Source: Rhyzopertha dominica
Lineage: Eukaryota > Arthropoda > Insecta > Coleoptera > Bostrichidae
Direction of reading: 5' to 3'
Length of the DNA stretch: 64,000 nucleotides
NCBI GenBank assembly: GCA_025024175.1
Contig: QCXZ01000041.1
Location: 17,293,786 to 17,357,785, forward strand
Shown: piece after piece, positions 35,474 through 48,824 of the stretch
How positions within the stretch are numbered: position 1 is the stretch's first letter
Layout of the letters: each line of letters begins with the position of its first letter
Notes under the pieces: model-generated
Databases searched by the model: none
What the model was told of the DNA's origin: nothing
The model's input: the letters and a program-made list of their open reading frames with translations, nothing else
Made by a program: the position numbers and the translations under genes

Positions 35474-36049
35474 TGTACTCCTGCCCATGACACACGGAGT
35501 CAAAAGTACAGCTACTACCGAAGCTAACAAGAACAAGCCTGAGAAACGCAGAAAGGAACATCGCACAAATGTTGACCAAAGCTTTATAAGAAATCGAGAA
35601 TTGACGATTGTTTTTATTACATAGTGCATGTCCTGTGGCAAATTTTCAACGTATGCCCTACCAATAGTTTTTGTTATCATTATTTAGCAGTTTGCAATCT
35701 TTTACACAAAAGGGAATATTTCAATATCACCTCGATACACGGAGTTTACAAAACTAATTTAATTCTCATGCNGTAGAAAACCATGGTGATCATGATCAAG
35801 CAGTATACTACATACTGCTGATCGGGTCATTTAAGTTTCCATTATTATATCCTGGTACTTAAATCCCGGAAACTTAATCCATATTTGACTATCAATCTAG
35901 GAAAACTGGGCACTGAAAATTTATGATCTATCTTTCGAACTTCTTCAAGTTCACAAGGTTCTTTTGTGTTATCAAATGTTTTGGCTTTATTATACCTTCT
36001 TGCATCAATCCTTCGGTTTTATGATGCGACTCGTGAGACCCTGAAAATT

Positions 36050-36290
36050 ATGCCAGCCGTTGATCCATTACGGTCCCTCAGTCACTTGGCGTTCTAAGTG
36101 ATTTTGTTTCCGAGGGGACGAAAGAAAGGGATGGACGTTTTCTCTCGCGGTAAATCGTCGAAGTGTCGCGTCCGGTACTTAAGAATATTTACGGACCGAG
36201 GAACCGTGTCCGGCAGTTCTTTGTCGGGAAACTGCAAGGGAGGAGCGATAACTGTTGGGGAATTTTTATTTCTCCAGTACATCTAGCCAT
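36050..36290 (+). promoter_or_regulatory. GC-rich intronic island
   Basis: About 240 bp with many CpG (GGGACGAAAG, TCTCGCGGTAAATCGTCG, GTGTCGCGTCCGG), open on both strands without a known product. Candidate regulatory element in the ey intron. Confidence 0.28.
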
Positions 36291-38289
36291 AAAATAGGGT
36301 AGTAAGGAACGAAAATTGTCTTTCGCTTTGGAGCTGAATCCGCACATCTTATCTTTTGGAACTTAGCAAGTATTTATTTACCGCTAGTATAGTTTTCTTT
36401 GTGTGCAGTTTTATTTTGCAGGTTTGTGCAAATATTGTAGAAGCGCCTGGTGATTCTTCATAACGATTAGAGCTAATGAAATTGTTTAAAATATTCCGAT
36501 TCCTTTTACTTTTGGATGGATATTTAATGAAAATGGTTATATCAGACCATTATTTATGGTATACCTACGAAAAAAAGTTATTTAATCAAGTGTAAGACAC
36601 ACATCAAAGTACAAAACTCAACACGGTTTCTCAAAGTCGCTCGGTTGGCATCTGTTTTATATTCTTCAGTCATATTTGCTTTACCGATGTTACACAAAAC
36701 GTTGGAAATTGATTAAAACTTAATTTCTTCAGCGGGGTTGCATGTGAATACAACAATAATTGTAAATTACACGAAGGCAGTTGGCAGCTTCTATTGAGTT
36801 ACAAAGTCAAATTTATGCAAGCTTCTCTTAAGTAGGCTTAATTAAGCAATAACGCTTGGATTTTTGCTTTCAGCTCTGAAAGTGTTGTTGGTTCCTTATC
36901 ATAGATCTTAAGCGTTATTAAACCCTAGAGAAAAAAATCCCATGGGTCAAGCATAATATTTAAATGGTAAATAACTAATCAAGAAACTACATTAATCTGG
37001 GGGTCATAATGTCCAACCGATCTAAAAAATATTTGACGTCATCGCACGGTATCGTGTTGCATTTACATTCAGGCTTTGCCAAACTCACTTTAATGAAATA
37101 ATGGTTAAAATACAGCTACACCAAAATTTTCTCCAAACGTGAGTTTTTTAAGGAATAACTGCATTAGATCATAATTGACAATTCTGCTGATTATATTCTG
37201 CTCGTGTGGTTTTATCTTTGTAATAGTTCAGTCACTGATTATCGATCTGATTGGTTCTACTAACGTTCATTGTTGATATCGCTATGTGTCGATGTTCCTG
37301 GGTTCGTATTCTAAATTCTAAGCTAGAACTGGTGTATTTGATGGGTCATGCAGTATTAGTGTCGGTTGCTTTTACATAAATAGTCAAAGTCAGTAGTCGA
37401 ATGCCCACTGGGTAAAATAGGAGAAATTAGTTACATCAGAAACCCCAGTCAAAAGGATGCACTACAAATATTATTTATGCATTTGATTTTTATTTTTTGT
37501 TTAGTGTTTAGGACTCAATTAAATAAACTGGAAGATATTTTAAAATGCTGAATTTATTAAATTAATGATTAATTTCTGTTGAGGCTTTGAAAAGTAATGC
37601 TGTGTGAAATAAAATGTGCGGTAAATTTTATATTTTGTTCTCTAAAGTTTAATGCGCCATTTTGAACTTGAGTAATTAAAATGTTATTATGATTAAATAA
37701 TCAACGTTTTAAACTTTAATTTGTAACAAACTTTACAGAAAATGCCACAATATTAGGTGAGTGCACATGCATTATTATCAAATCCACTTTTAAGCTTTAC
37801 AATTGGAAAATTTCATAATGAACATGTGCGTATTATACATCAATATAAAGCGATACATTGCTACTTAAAACATTTTTCGAAAATATATATGTTTCTTCAT
37901 ATCGCTGAAATACATACCATTGCTTAATTAACGGAATGTATTTTTCCCAAGCCTAAAATTTGTTTTAACTTAAATAATGAAAAAAGATATTTGATTTGAT
38001 CTGAACTATATCTAAATGTTACATATTTAGCTTTTCACATAGCTACTTTATCAGATCCTTCAAGTTCTTGTTCCGTTTTCCATAAAAAAAGAGATTCTTT
38101 AAGTAGATAAGGTGTTTTTTGTTTACGCTACTTGATTCCATCTAGCTGCTGCAATTTTGTATGTAATTTATTTTATCTTTTATATAAAGTAACTGATTAA
38201 ATACGTAATATACTGTAAAATTTATTTTGTTGTATTCAAACTATATTTAACCATTTAGTTTACGGATGCTTTACTATAGAAAACTACAG

Positions 38290-38600
38290 ATTATTATAGT
38301 AACGTGTCATCTAACGGTGATACGACATCGATTATTATTCTGGATGCAACTATAGATGAAACGGAGAAAAACGTTTTGCAGGAAGGTAAAAGCCCTTTGC
38401 GACGAAATTTAGATATCACGCGCAGATAAATGTGAAAGCGAATTCTGCCACTATCTGGCTAAAGGTATAAAGAACTCCCTCGGTTAAATCGATATTCCAG
38501 CGGGAAGTGGTGAATTTTACACACGAATTGATAACTACTACACTCCTGTGGTATGTGTACCTTTGAGGTTGGTATCCGTTTCAACCTAGTACGTACCTAC
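38290..38600 (+). promoter_or_regulatory. GC-richer intronic island
   Basis: About 300 bp with CpG and motifs such as ACATCGATTATTATTC and TAAATCGATATTCC in an AT-rich background. No coding frame. Candidate control element only. Confidence 0.22.
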
Positions 38601-39894
38601 TTGTCGCGTTCTTTTAATGATGCATTACAATAAATAACAAACAAAATAGGCAAAATATCGTATGATTGCTCATAAAGTAATTCAGACGTAAATAATAAAA
38701 TACGAGCTGAGCTTGGTTTGATTCTAATTAAACGATATATAAAAAACCGTTACGTTTACGTATTTCGGCGGCTAAGCTGTCATCTTCAGTAGTAGCAAAT
38801 TAAGTGGCTTTCTAAAATATGTGACAAGATTTAATCGGATGCTATTCTCATCAAATTCTCAATGAAAATGGTCTGCATGATTGCCTAACCTTTTGTGTTA
38901 TTATTTTAACATAACTTTTGGGCAGATTTATGTTGTAAATTGACTTTGAATGTATACAAATTATTTTACTAATATGTTATTAAAGCATCAAATAAAACCG
39001 TCTATGGTGGAAATCAGTATTACGGAAGATATCATTTGACAGTAGAAAAAGAAGAGCACTGTGTGTGGAGAACCTAAGTATAAAAGCAGGTACCTACTTC
39101 GTTAAGTTGAGTGCATGGAATGTATACACAGATAATTCTCATGCGCAGATGTTTATATATTTGGGTAACGCATAAGTAATCATGACGAAAAAGTGCAAAA
39201 TTCTAATTTGTACTAAGGAAACGATTTATTTTGTGAATGGTATGGAGAGAGCAGCTATTCTTTTAATCTAACCCCAACTTTTCTAGCTGTTTGTCGAGTA
39301 CTTGCTGAAGCATCTTTAGCAACTCTGTGTACAATTTCCTCTTCCACGATCAAATTCAAACGCCGTGCTACACCAAGGATAGTTTTCCTATGTGGAACTC
39401 TCCTTTGAGGAAAACGGTCTTTATACCTTCCACCGGTAGCACTAGCATTGTCGCTACGCTATACAAAATGCATACCTTCATATTATTCGATGGCAAAATA
39501 ATACAACTTTAAATTAAATTTCAGCAATAAAGTTCACATGATGCTTCGACTTGGACAGTAGTAATTGTACAATGGTTACCAAGCAACAATAATTTTTAAA
39601 GTAAAACCTACGCGATCTTTTTGTGTCCAAATTGAAATCAGTGAAAAACACTAATTTTTTGAAAAATTATTTGATATTTTCGCACCCTGAATTTCTTGCT
39701 AGACTATTCCCTAAAATAGCAAAATTGTGTCTACGTATTTGCCACCTATGAAATAGGAAGGCTCAGTGGGTTAGATTACCATATAAATATATAGGCTCAT
39801 CAGAATTTCATAGGTTTTACTTTCTTTAGTGCGATACGTTCAAATTTACAAAAAGGATATAACTATTTCGCTAATCTCTATTATATTAATGAAG

Positions 39895-40150
39895 AACGTG
39901 CAAAAGGAGTCATAAAGCACCGATCCCTAATAAATATGGTCGCAAACATAAAGAAGCTGCAGTTCTGCCACTGACACGTAAAACTTCCTCGAATAATACA
40001 GGACGGCAAGGGTGCCTTTGTTGGTTTGACAGCTGACTTCCAGGACCTCTTATCCAATGAATGAAGTATAAGATCCACGCGTTCCACCCCCCTTTGACAC
40101 CCTCTGTGCCGGCGAAACACTCCACGGCCTGTATCCGAAATTACTTCATG
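39895..40150 (+). promoter_or_regulatory. GC-richer intronic island
   Basis: About 255 bp with balanced composition. A 101-codon frame on the - strand covers it but matches no family I know and lacks support. Probably noncoding. Confidence 0.22.
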
Positions 40151-40739
40151 CGTGCTCAATATATATAAAAATCGAGACGTGTTCACCTTTCAGTGCCAGA
40201 TTCCATTTGTCAAGTGGAGATGCGAATAAAAGCCTTTTGTTGGAACTAAAAGACTGATTTTTGTGATTTATGGGTTACGGTCGGGATCCTTTTGGATTTT
40301 ACAATAAAACGCATTTTTGTGGAATTCTTATCGGCTACGAGATACTGATTGTTTGCGGTTTGAAGTATTTGCGCTATTTATTTGAAGATTAGACCACTCA
40401 TTTGGGCTATCAGTCATACCACGTAATGTTAAACCGCTTACGTTTTTATTGCGTCGGGACTTTCGTCTAGTAAAGTTTTAAAATCAGTAAATAACTTTTT
40501 TAATATTAAATACTTACGAGTGGGAAGATTTAACTTTCAAAGTGTTGACGAACTACAGAGGCAACCTGTAGTCGAATTTGGTCGTGATGGTTTCCTTTAC
40601 TAGCTTTTACTACTAATGCCGGCCCGGATCCAGAACTGTGTTTTTTTTGGGGGGGGGGGCAGACCCAACGAGGGACTTATATTATTAACAATTAACAAAT
40701 AGGACACAAAAATACAAACGCAAAACAAACAACAATGCA

Positions 40740-41190
40740 TTTTTTCAAGAAAGAGGGACGGATGTTAGGGTTCGATTCCCGGATTTTTTTTTAAATAAGG
40801 ATGCTAAGGTATACATTTGGGGCTTATTTGCTTTCAATGTAAAACGCTTTGGAAAAGACTAAAATCTTAAAATTGGTAATCAGAAATGTCAGATAGTTCT
40901 TCCCTGGAAATTTTTTAAGAATACTAAAAAACTTGATTTTGAGATTTGTTAGTTAACTTTTTTTAATGTAAGAGATTGTGAAACAGACATTAAAATCTTA
41001 ATAAAATCGGTAGTCAGAAATAAAGTAGTGCTTGTTCTCCAAAGAAATGAGGGGTCAGGGATTCCTCTCCCGGACGAGAAGGATGTACCTATAAGGATGC
41101 TTAAAAGTGCAGTTTGAGGTTTGCTACTGTCTTTTTCTTCCAAGGGAAAGAGAGGTAAGGGGGTCCTCCCCAATCAATAAGTCACAAGGT
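40740..41190. repeat. Degenerate tandem repeat, about three units
   Basis: Three related blocks start with aggatgctaa/agaatactaa/aggatgctta at 40798, 40918 and 41096, followed by tttgggg or tttgagg. A second module, aaatctta..ggtagtcagaaa, occurs at ~40862 and ~40993. A ggggattcctctcccgga-like module occurs at ~40760 and ~41050. Spacing varies between 120 and 180 bp. A run of 11 G at ~40650 precedes it. Probably the inside of a decayed transposon. Confidence 0.5.
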
Positions 41191-41329
41191 TAATTTAATA
41201 ACCACAGTTTCATTTTAATGAGATTGACAACGTTTATACCAAGATGTATTTATTCAAGAATGTTCATCGCGACAGAATTCTTATTGTCCAACCTACAGTG
41301 TCCAAGCTGACTAAAAAATTAAAAAAAAA

Positions 41330-42060
41330 CTGAACAAGATTCGGGTGTTCGGAATCGGCTACAAATAAATATAAGGTCATTTACGTCAACCACTTGCTTT
41401 AGACAAAAATATTTAGTCAATCAACGGTTGTTCGAATATTAAAAAAAGAAAAGCCTACAAAGTTCTGACAGAAAAATTCACTTTTGTGCGATGATGATGA
41501 ACATACTGATGACAATCTATATTTTGTAATCAACATTTTATTTCTAAAGAAGCCATTTTTTGCCTAAATGGTATCATAAACACAGAGATAACTGCCTACT
41601 ACTGGTCCACCGAAAATATTCAATAGATAACGAAACAATATACCTGCATAATATCCTCAGCAACTAAATGTCGGGGCTAATATTATAGGGCCATATTTTA
41701 TAAATGGAAATGTAACAGCCTAATAGCAGATATCTATCTGAACCCACCGCGTCATAATATTGTACATCAATTTCCCGATGAAGATCGACGAGGAATTACG
41801 AACCGGAGTGTCTTGTTTCAACAAGACGGCGCTCCGCCACATTTTAGAGTTTATGTTTATATCTGGATAACATCTTCCCAGGTCGGTGAATAGGACTTCG
41901 AGGAACTTACTGAATAACTTGCTAGGTCGCCTGATTTAGGTCCATTAGATTTTTTGCCTTTGGAGACAAACGAAAAAGTCAAGTGTACAAAGAAAAACCA
42001 CTCCTAACTGAATGCAAAATGCTTGCGTAATTTTTGTGATAGAAAAGGTTATTGCCAAGC
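41330..42060 (+). mobile_element. Degraded DD41D-type mariner transposase
   Basis: Pieces in order: EAIFCLNGIINTE with YWSTEN (~41550-41625), where an intact copy has FSDEATFCLNG; ANIIGPYFINGN (~41680); VLFQQDGAPPHF (41810-41845), with the second catalytic Asp at 41825; and ARSPDLGPLDF (41924-41955). Several stops and frameshifts lie between. Related to the better copy at 50230. Its inverted repeats were not identified. Confidence 0.72.
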
Positions 42061-43149
42061 TGCAAAAGGTACTCAGTTTTTACACTTAATTTAATAAGAA
42101 TAATACCGAGCATCAAAGTTATCAGCAAACGAATCAAAACCTGCAGGACCTGCTTCGACAAAGGTTTTTGTTGTTTATATGAAAACACAAATTTTCAGAA
42201 AAATATCATCATACCATACGAAATAAGCACCAAGTCATTTCCAGCAGAAAAAACAAAGCAAATCTGCAAAAATAATTCGTTTCTGCACTAGGATGTAGAC
42301 GGACTTTTAAATGATGTCTTATTTTTCACTTAATCCTATTTTTTTTTCAAATATGAAATGTGTCTTTCTTAACTCTATAATGACATTTAGCTTTAGAATG
42401 TTCCTTCACTTCTTGGCAAACAGAAATCTTGCAATCTGAAGAAAATCGCTATACGAATGTCATGTGTTCGAATTCGAACGGTACATAACTTTTGTCTAAT
42501 TGCCAGGTTATTTTTTCATTATATGACTTGTCATGAAAAAATACCTATATTTCGTAACTAACAAAAGTAGCTTTTAAATCACATCTACCACAGCTATAAT
42601 TGTTTTGATAACCCTATTTTAGACCATATTTGTGATATAGTTTCGGCGAAAGTAATTATTAGCAAAAATCCACATTGAAAGTGGTATATGCATTGTTCTA
42701 GTAATATCTCTTGTAAATGTAAATCTACAAATTATTTTCAGTGCCCCTTTATTTTCTTAGGTATAGAGTGAACTACTCTTGTGCACCTAATTACCAGTTT
42801 TGCTAGTAGCTTTCGTATACCACTCCGAATATAAGAGCATTTTATAAGCCTCTTATATCAGATCCTTATTAATTCCTCCCTTCGATTCCATTATTATCGT
42901 TGATTTATAGGCTAAATTAACTTCACAAACCAATCAGAAAGAGAGAAACATTAGGGAGAGGGAATGTTTTCATCCGCATGCAAACAAGGTTTTAAAGAAT
43001 TTGCTACTGTAAAATACGAACAAAAAGAAAAATAACGTGCGAGCACACGCAAATGCCCGTATACAAACAAATAAGTGTATGTTCAGCCCTAAATAAGTAC
43101 TTACCAAAATTCAAATAATTGTATAAGAAGAAAAACAGTAACTCCCGAC

Positions 43150-44040
43150 GGCATACAAAGATCACCTTGACGACCACAACTGATCCAAGTGATGCTTGAA
43201 GGATGCAATTGTTAAAGCGCACACCACATTTTCAGGACGGGAATTCCAGAGGTTAAAGCTGTGATTCAAAAAGAGGTGTAAACGATAAGATGTATTGAAG
43301 TGTACTTTTATCTATATAACTGAGTTGTGCTCTTTTTTGTCTTACTGTTAGAGGATTGATCTGCATTGTATTCAGCCTTGTCTCTAAGAGAAGCCACTGG
43401 ACCAGCGAGTTGCAGCTTGTTAAATTCTTTCGATGCAGTCGCTATCCCTGATCAATATTGGGTTCTAAGCTGGTATTCCGAATTCAAGAAGCAAGCGAAT
43501 GTATGGTGTATAGAGTTGGACTTCTAGGCTAGGGGATGGGGACGGGAAAGCTCTCTTTGAGAGTTGCAAAGCACCGTTTACCGTCCTTACGACCTTAAGG
43601 CAGTGGGCAGGCCAGGAGAGGTTATAGCTAACAGTAAAACCGAAATTTATTTGCTCAAGCACAGGATCCACTGGCTTTCTAGCAATTATATACACATTAT
43701 GCTGATTTAATTTGTCCATAATCAAGACAGAGTCGTTCTGCAGGAGGTTGCTGAATGTTTTCTGTACAATTTGGGATCATCAGATAGATAGAGTTAGAGA
43801 TAGAGATACTGCTCTGAAGGCTGTGCTGTAGGTCCGATGAATAGATTAGAAATAAGATTTTATCCAGGACTGATCCCTGGGGCACGCTGCTCAAGATGGT
43901 GCAGCGCTGTGATTTTGAATCTCCCATTTTAACACTAGAAGCTCTTCCCTGCAGAAAAGCCCCAAGCACCTTAACAAATGCTTTGGCGAAATCGAGGAAA
44001 ACTACGTCATTTCGGTATCCAATTGTTACGTCCAGTTATT
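43150..44040 (-). mobile_element. LINE remnant, reverse transcriptase to C-terminus
   Basis: On the - strand: VVFLDFAKAF (~44010), GAFLQGRASSVKMGDSKSQ with LSSVPQGSVL and ILFLIYSSDLQ, then DKLNQHNVYIIARK, and near the end SRPENVVCALTIASFKHHLD, which matches the usual C-terminal motif of this class. The catalytic YADD segment is lost or mutated (SNSIYLM). Frames shift at least twice, so it is inactive. Confidence 0.75.
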
Positions 44041-44384
44041 AAGGGAGGATATCATGTTGGTTATAACGGCCACGGAGTTCGTGACCTTACCTTTCATGCG
44101 TACAATTCATGCAGTATAATTTAGCATACTGAAATTAATGTCCGCTCGATTAGGTCATAATTATTTATAAATGTTATTAAATGTTATGCAGATGCGATAA
44201 AAATAAGCCATTACATTAATTAATTTAAGCTCATTTATGAAACCAGAAACGTTTCCAGTGATATAAGAATATGATTCAAAAGCTATATTAATCTTATTAT
44301 GATAAAAAGAATAAAAATCTTAACGATAAAAAATTGACAGTTATACCTCTCATAAATAAAGCATTAATTACCTTAAAAATGGTT

Positions 44385-44690
44385 AGATCAAGTGTTCAGT
44401 GCGCGTTTAAAGTTACCGCCTGGCTGTTCCCCAAAAGAAAATTACGGATGCGTCTCTAGTATACCAACGACTCTCCGACTGATTGACGTCCCAGCCGAGA
44501 CTCCCCCGTTTTCCGTGATTTCTCCAAGAATTCCTCGGCACTTGTCAGTTCCTTTGCTTGCGGTCTGACAGTCGAACAACTCACTAGTCCCAGCACGTAT
44601 ATCCGGATAAATTGCAAAAAATCCCGCGCTGAAAGTTTAATACTCGGAATAAAACCCCAGAAAGTTGGTTGACGCGTGAGATGCAAGCGA
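44385..44690 (+). promoter_or_regulatory. GC-rich intronic island
   Basis: About 300 bp of GC-richer DNA with a 76-codon frame on the - strand of no known family. It contains TGATTGACGTCC (Meis/Pbx-like TGATTGAC, ~44481). Candidate enhancer. Confidence 0.27.
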
Positions 44691-46739
44691 AGGGCACTCT
44701 ATATGATGAGTACTGCGTTTATCCGCATATAAAAACTTGATGATGACAAAAATTCTTGGCCGCATGTTGTTGCATCAGATAAAAATCTGAGATAGCTAGA
44801 AACTACTTTACACACAAATGGGCGTTTAAAATTGGAAAACTTTTTCAAATTGTCATGTTATGGTTATCGCAAAGGTGATGTCCAGTGGATTCCACGACTG
44901 ATTGCTACATTATCTTTACGTCATCTGATGTGTTTTCAATATCGCCAAATTGTTGGCGACGATTGTTTTTGGTGTTACTGTTACAATTCAAGTTTGAAAG
45001 TTGTTGATGTGCACATTACCTAGCTAATCTGCAGATTAACACATTTGCTCCGTTAATTTACGGAATCAAGGGAAAACTGAGAAATAAAACCTTTTGTCGG
45101 CATCTTAACGGATCACCCTAATTAATCTACACATTACCTAGATAATCTATAGAACAACTGATTTCCGATTACTACTAGATATAAACCAAAAGAGTATGCT
45201 GTGGAGGTACCAATATTATCCGACACTAAAAAAATTTTGATTACGGGGATATGCTGTTCTTAAATTTTAATGAATCTGGTATTAACGTTAACATTGATCA
45301 ATGTTTAGATATCTTAAAACTATTGAGTGACGAAAGAATAAACGTGCATGGAAGTTTACAAGTGATATCATGTTGGATCCCATGTAGCTCATACAGTTCG
45401 AGATCTTTTTGGAAATAAGTATGAAATTTGTGATTTCTATGTATTGGCTGGGTGAAATGAATCACACCAACCATTATTTTTAGTAAACTGATTGAACTCG
45501 CTAAGCCGGCAATAGATCTGTATAGCATCTACTATTTTTAGGTATTTTTTTTTAGTTTCTCTGCCTTTCTCCATTTGTATCCAGTATCTCCTTGCTCTCT
45601 CAGCTGATGCCGCTCACTTACATATTGTACATAATTGATTAAAGATCTCTTGGTATCCTTACAAGTCGAGTAATTATAGCTGAATAACAGTAACAACCTG
45701 ATACATCCATTTAACTCATATGGTTATATACTTAGTTGCTAACTTTTTTATATAAATGCTTTTTAATTTTACCTTTTTGTTCTCTAATGAGCATAATCAG
45801 AAAAACTGGTAACTTGGGCGGCTATCATTGGCTTTGATAGTCTAATCTATGTATGGTTCTTTTATATATTAGTTGGCAACAATATGTTTGTGTTAACTTA
45901 ACATCTTTAGGTTATTTTCATGCACATAAGGGCTTGTTAACGTTTTATATTGTTTTCTATAATACGCAGAATACTGCATCGGCAACCGTGTCATTGAGTA
46001 TCTACCCCAGTTGTCCCTGACATTTAGAGTTCATATTTCTCTTCACGCTTCGTGTATTACTGACATTATTAATTACTTTTTGTAACGGTAACCAGTCTCT
46101 TCTTGGCAGTTACGTTTGCACTTTAATCGTTTCATTTGTATTTCACTGGTCGTTTACACATATTGTTTCAAAAAGATGAATTCTTGTTGACAAACGACCA
46201 AACTAAGTTTGCTTAACATGGCATCATCCAAAGATACACTTCTACAGATTTATGCCTCAGTTCGCCTATTTCCAGATTTTATAATTGTTACTTTTTTGTT
46301 TAGTCTTGATCGATTTGTGAAGTATAAAGCAGAAAACCGAAGCAAGATGAAATAAGAGTAACGTAACTGCAATCAAAGCAGTAGTTATTATGCAAAATAG
46401 CAAAATATGCCGTGAGTACTGTAGCTAATCGAATTAACGTCTAATGTAGATGCTCATTTTAGGAGCAAAGTTTGGTATCGGAATCTATGAATGTTGTACT
46501 GGCACTCTCTTCTATTAACTATAAATGTACACATAAGTATAACCTACCTCAGTGTGGGACTATTTCCTCCTGTATTGCAGTATTGTGCGTTCTTTTTTTA
46601 CATTTAGTTCCATCCATATGATAAAACTTCCTTTTGCATCATTATACAGATTTTCGATTTTTTTCCATTCATTCTTCTCACTCATTCAATATAAGCTTTA
46701 TAATATCATTGATTTTTCTGAACATTTACTAGCTCAGTC
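44691..46739 (+). other. ey intron sequence without a recognised gene
   Basis: AT-rich. The 3' part (from ~45540) is T-rich on the + strand and may be the decayed 5' region of the LINE that becomes recognisable at 46740. Confidence 0.4.
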
Positions 46740-47265
46740 GTACCTTTTGTCAGTTATGGTGGATATAGATCCAACCTAGNGCATTTGCTATTTCTTTTAC
46801 TTATTAATGATCTTCCGGTCTCTCTAACATGTGAGATCCTTGTTTATGCGAATGATTTCAAACCTTACAGTATTGTTCGATCTGTTCAGGACTATTTATA
46901 TCTCCAGGACAATCTCGTTGGAGTGAGTGAATGGTGCGCAAACAATAAACTTATGTTAAACATTTCTAAATGCATGGTGGTCACCTTCACCCGTATCAAA
47001 AATCCAGTTGTTTATGATTATACCTCGGATAGGCTAGGCCTAGTACATTCAAGTACTGTTAGTGATCTATATAGGTATAACATTTGATCAGGACTCGCCT
47101 TTTGTAAACCATGTACAGATAGTTGTGCCCTGTTATTACCGAATACTTGGCTTTATAATGCTTAATTCTAAAATGTTTCACCAACATTTCGGCATTAAAA
47201 TTGCTATATTTCATCCAGGTGTGGCCTAAACTTGACTATGCTGCTGTAGTATGGAATCCTATGTA
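46740..47265 (+). mobile_element. LINE remnant, first part (interrupted)
   Basis: Contains LLFLLLINDLPVSL, then ILVYANDFKPYS, a mutated form of the catalytic YADD block, then WCANNKLMLNISKCMVVTF. After a frame change it reads on to PKLDYAAVVWNPM, where a foldback element breaks it at 47265. An undetermined base lies at 46780. The continuation is at 48318. Confidence 0.78.
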
Positions 47266-48317
47266 CAGGGTGTCCCATTTTCGTTGTAATTGTAGGATAT
47301 CTCGGTAACTATTAATGTTAGAGCGTTGCGGTTTCGACATTACTTTTTTGTTGTGAGTTGAGCTGTACCATCGCCATTATTATATCGTCTTTTGTTTTAA
47401 AGCCATAGCCAACTTTTGAAAAATGTAACATTTCTTCAGTTCTCAATGTCTAAATTGGTGTAGATACAAAAAAAAACTGTAGAGACATTTTCTGTAGATA
47501 GTTTTACTATAAATCCAGTGGNGTACTCAGAATTTTTTTAGAGGGTCATATTTTAGAGATATAACACAAACTTGCATTTTTAAAAATGGAAACCATAGTT
47601 AGCTTTGCTATGGTTGAAAAGGTCTAGCTTTTTTGATTCAGAAAATGTATAAGTACATTGTTAGATTTATTTTTGTTAATTTTGGTATTATTCTAATTTT
47701 TGTAATAATTTTGTGATTTTAGGTTTTTTTGTCAAAGTGGATGTAAATAATTGGCGATAAACAATGCATAGGTACTTATCTCCAAATAAACAATCATTTT
47801 TATTAGTTATATGGCCTCCTAGATTACTAATAAAAAAACTGCATGAGCGCTTTTAGAAGTGTTAAGTAGGTATTCAAATATGCATATATTATTTTTAATG
47901 GATTGAAATTTTTACTTAATAATATAAATTATAATGCGTGTTTTCTTATTCCATAGCCTCCTGGATGAAAACGTAAAAAATTATTACATTATTTTAAAAA
48001 ATTGTAATAATTTTAAAATTAGTAAAAATAAACCTAACAATGTATACATTTTTTAATCAGAAAAAATAGGCCTTTTTAACCATAACAAAGCCAACTATGG
48101 TTTCCATTTAAAAAAGTGCAAGTTTGTGTTATATCTCAAAAATGTGACCCCCTAAAAAAATTCTGAGTACGCCACTGGATTCAGAATAAAAATATCTATA
48201 AAAAATGTTTCTACAATTTTTTTGTGTCTACATAGCCAATCGGCATATTGAGAACTGAAGAAATGTTACATTTTTCAAAAGTTGATATGGCTTTAAAATG
48301 CCGAAACCGCAACGCTC
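47266..48317. mobile_element. Foldback element nested in a LINE
   Basis: Starts CAGGGTGTCCCATTTTC after TA at 47264-47265. Its left arm (to ~47745) and right arm (~47955-48317) are diverged inverted copies of each other, for example GGAAACCATAGTTAGCTTTG facing CAAAGCCAACTATGGTTTCC. The left arm has ~50 extra bases near 47340-47390. The right arm stops at AACGCTCTA, so ~60 bases of the outer right end are missing. No transposase inside. It splits the LINE reading frame cleanly, so it is younger than the LINE. Confidence 0.8.
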
Positions 48318-48660
48318 TAGAATATACGGAGAAAATTCCTCAAATATCTGTGGTATAATACTTTCGACATACCTATATCCACCTAAAGCTTTTCCATATG
48401 ACATTCTCTTGCCTGAATTCGCCATTCCTTCCCTTGAGTTGCGTAGAGAATGTTTAGGTGTTTCTTTTTCATGGCTTAATACACTACAATATTGACTATC
48501 CCGCGTTGATTGCGAAGCTTAATTTTGCTGTACCTAGACTAAATTCTCGTTCTTTGATCACTTTTAAATCTCTGATCTCTTCTATCTGTAATACATGTGA
48601 TAAAATTCCGTACATCGATAAAAGCGTTGTTAATTGTGTCAAGCTTAATTCCTTATTATA
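48318..48660 (+). mobile_element. LINE remnant, second part
   Basis: Continues the interrupted LINE: frames give PPKAFPYDILLPEFAIPSLE, RRECLGV, then HYNIDYPALIAKLNFAVPRL. This fits the C-terminal third of a reverse transcriptase polypeptide directly following the WNPM block at 47260. Two frame changes are present. The sequence after 48660 may be its 3' tail up to ~48760. Confidence 0.72.
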
Positions 48661-48758
48661 TTTATATGAGCACCACTTTTATATACTTTTATGTATTTAT
48701 TTATTTATTTCATTCAGTTGTGTTTTGTTCTGTAATTGGTATTATCACAGTTGGACAG

Positions 48759-48760
48759 TA

Positions 48761-48824
<64 letters not shown>
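48759..48824. repeat. (ATT)n microsatellite
   Basis: About 20 uninterrupted ATT units following the LINE piece. LINE 3' tails are often simple repeats, so this may have grown from such a tail. Confidence 0.95.

Larger units (their letters stand above)
35474..41329 (+). other. ey intron sequence without a recognised gene
   Basis: AT-rich intron with the GC-richer islands listed separately and a repeat-type motif at 38757-38792. I see no exon or intact mobile element. Confidence 0.5.

Noticed and set aside
39881..40186. 101-codon frame on the - strand as a gene
   Set aside because: Overlaps a second open frame of 71 codons in another phase and matches nothing; likely chance in GC-richer DNA.
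40755..40785. tRNA B box (GGTTCGATTCC) suggesting a tRNA gene
   Set aside because: No A box, anticodon arm or closing acceptor stem upstream; it lies within a degenerate tandem repeat.
44456..44686. 76-codon frame on the - strand as a gene
   Set aside because: No family resemblance, no splice or start context, and the GC-rich composition alone explains the long frame.
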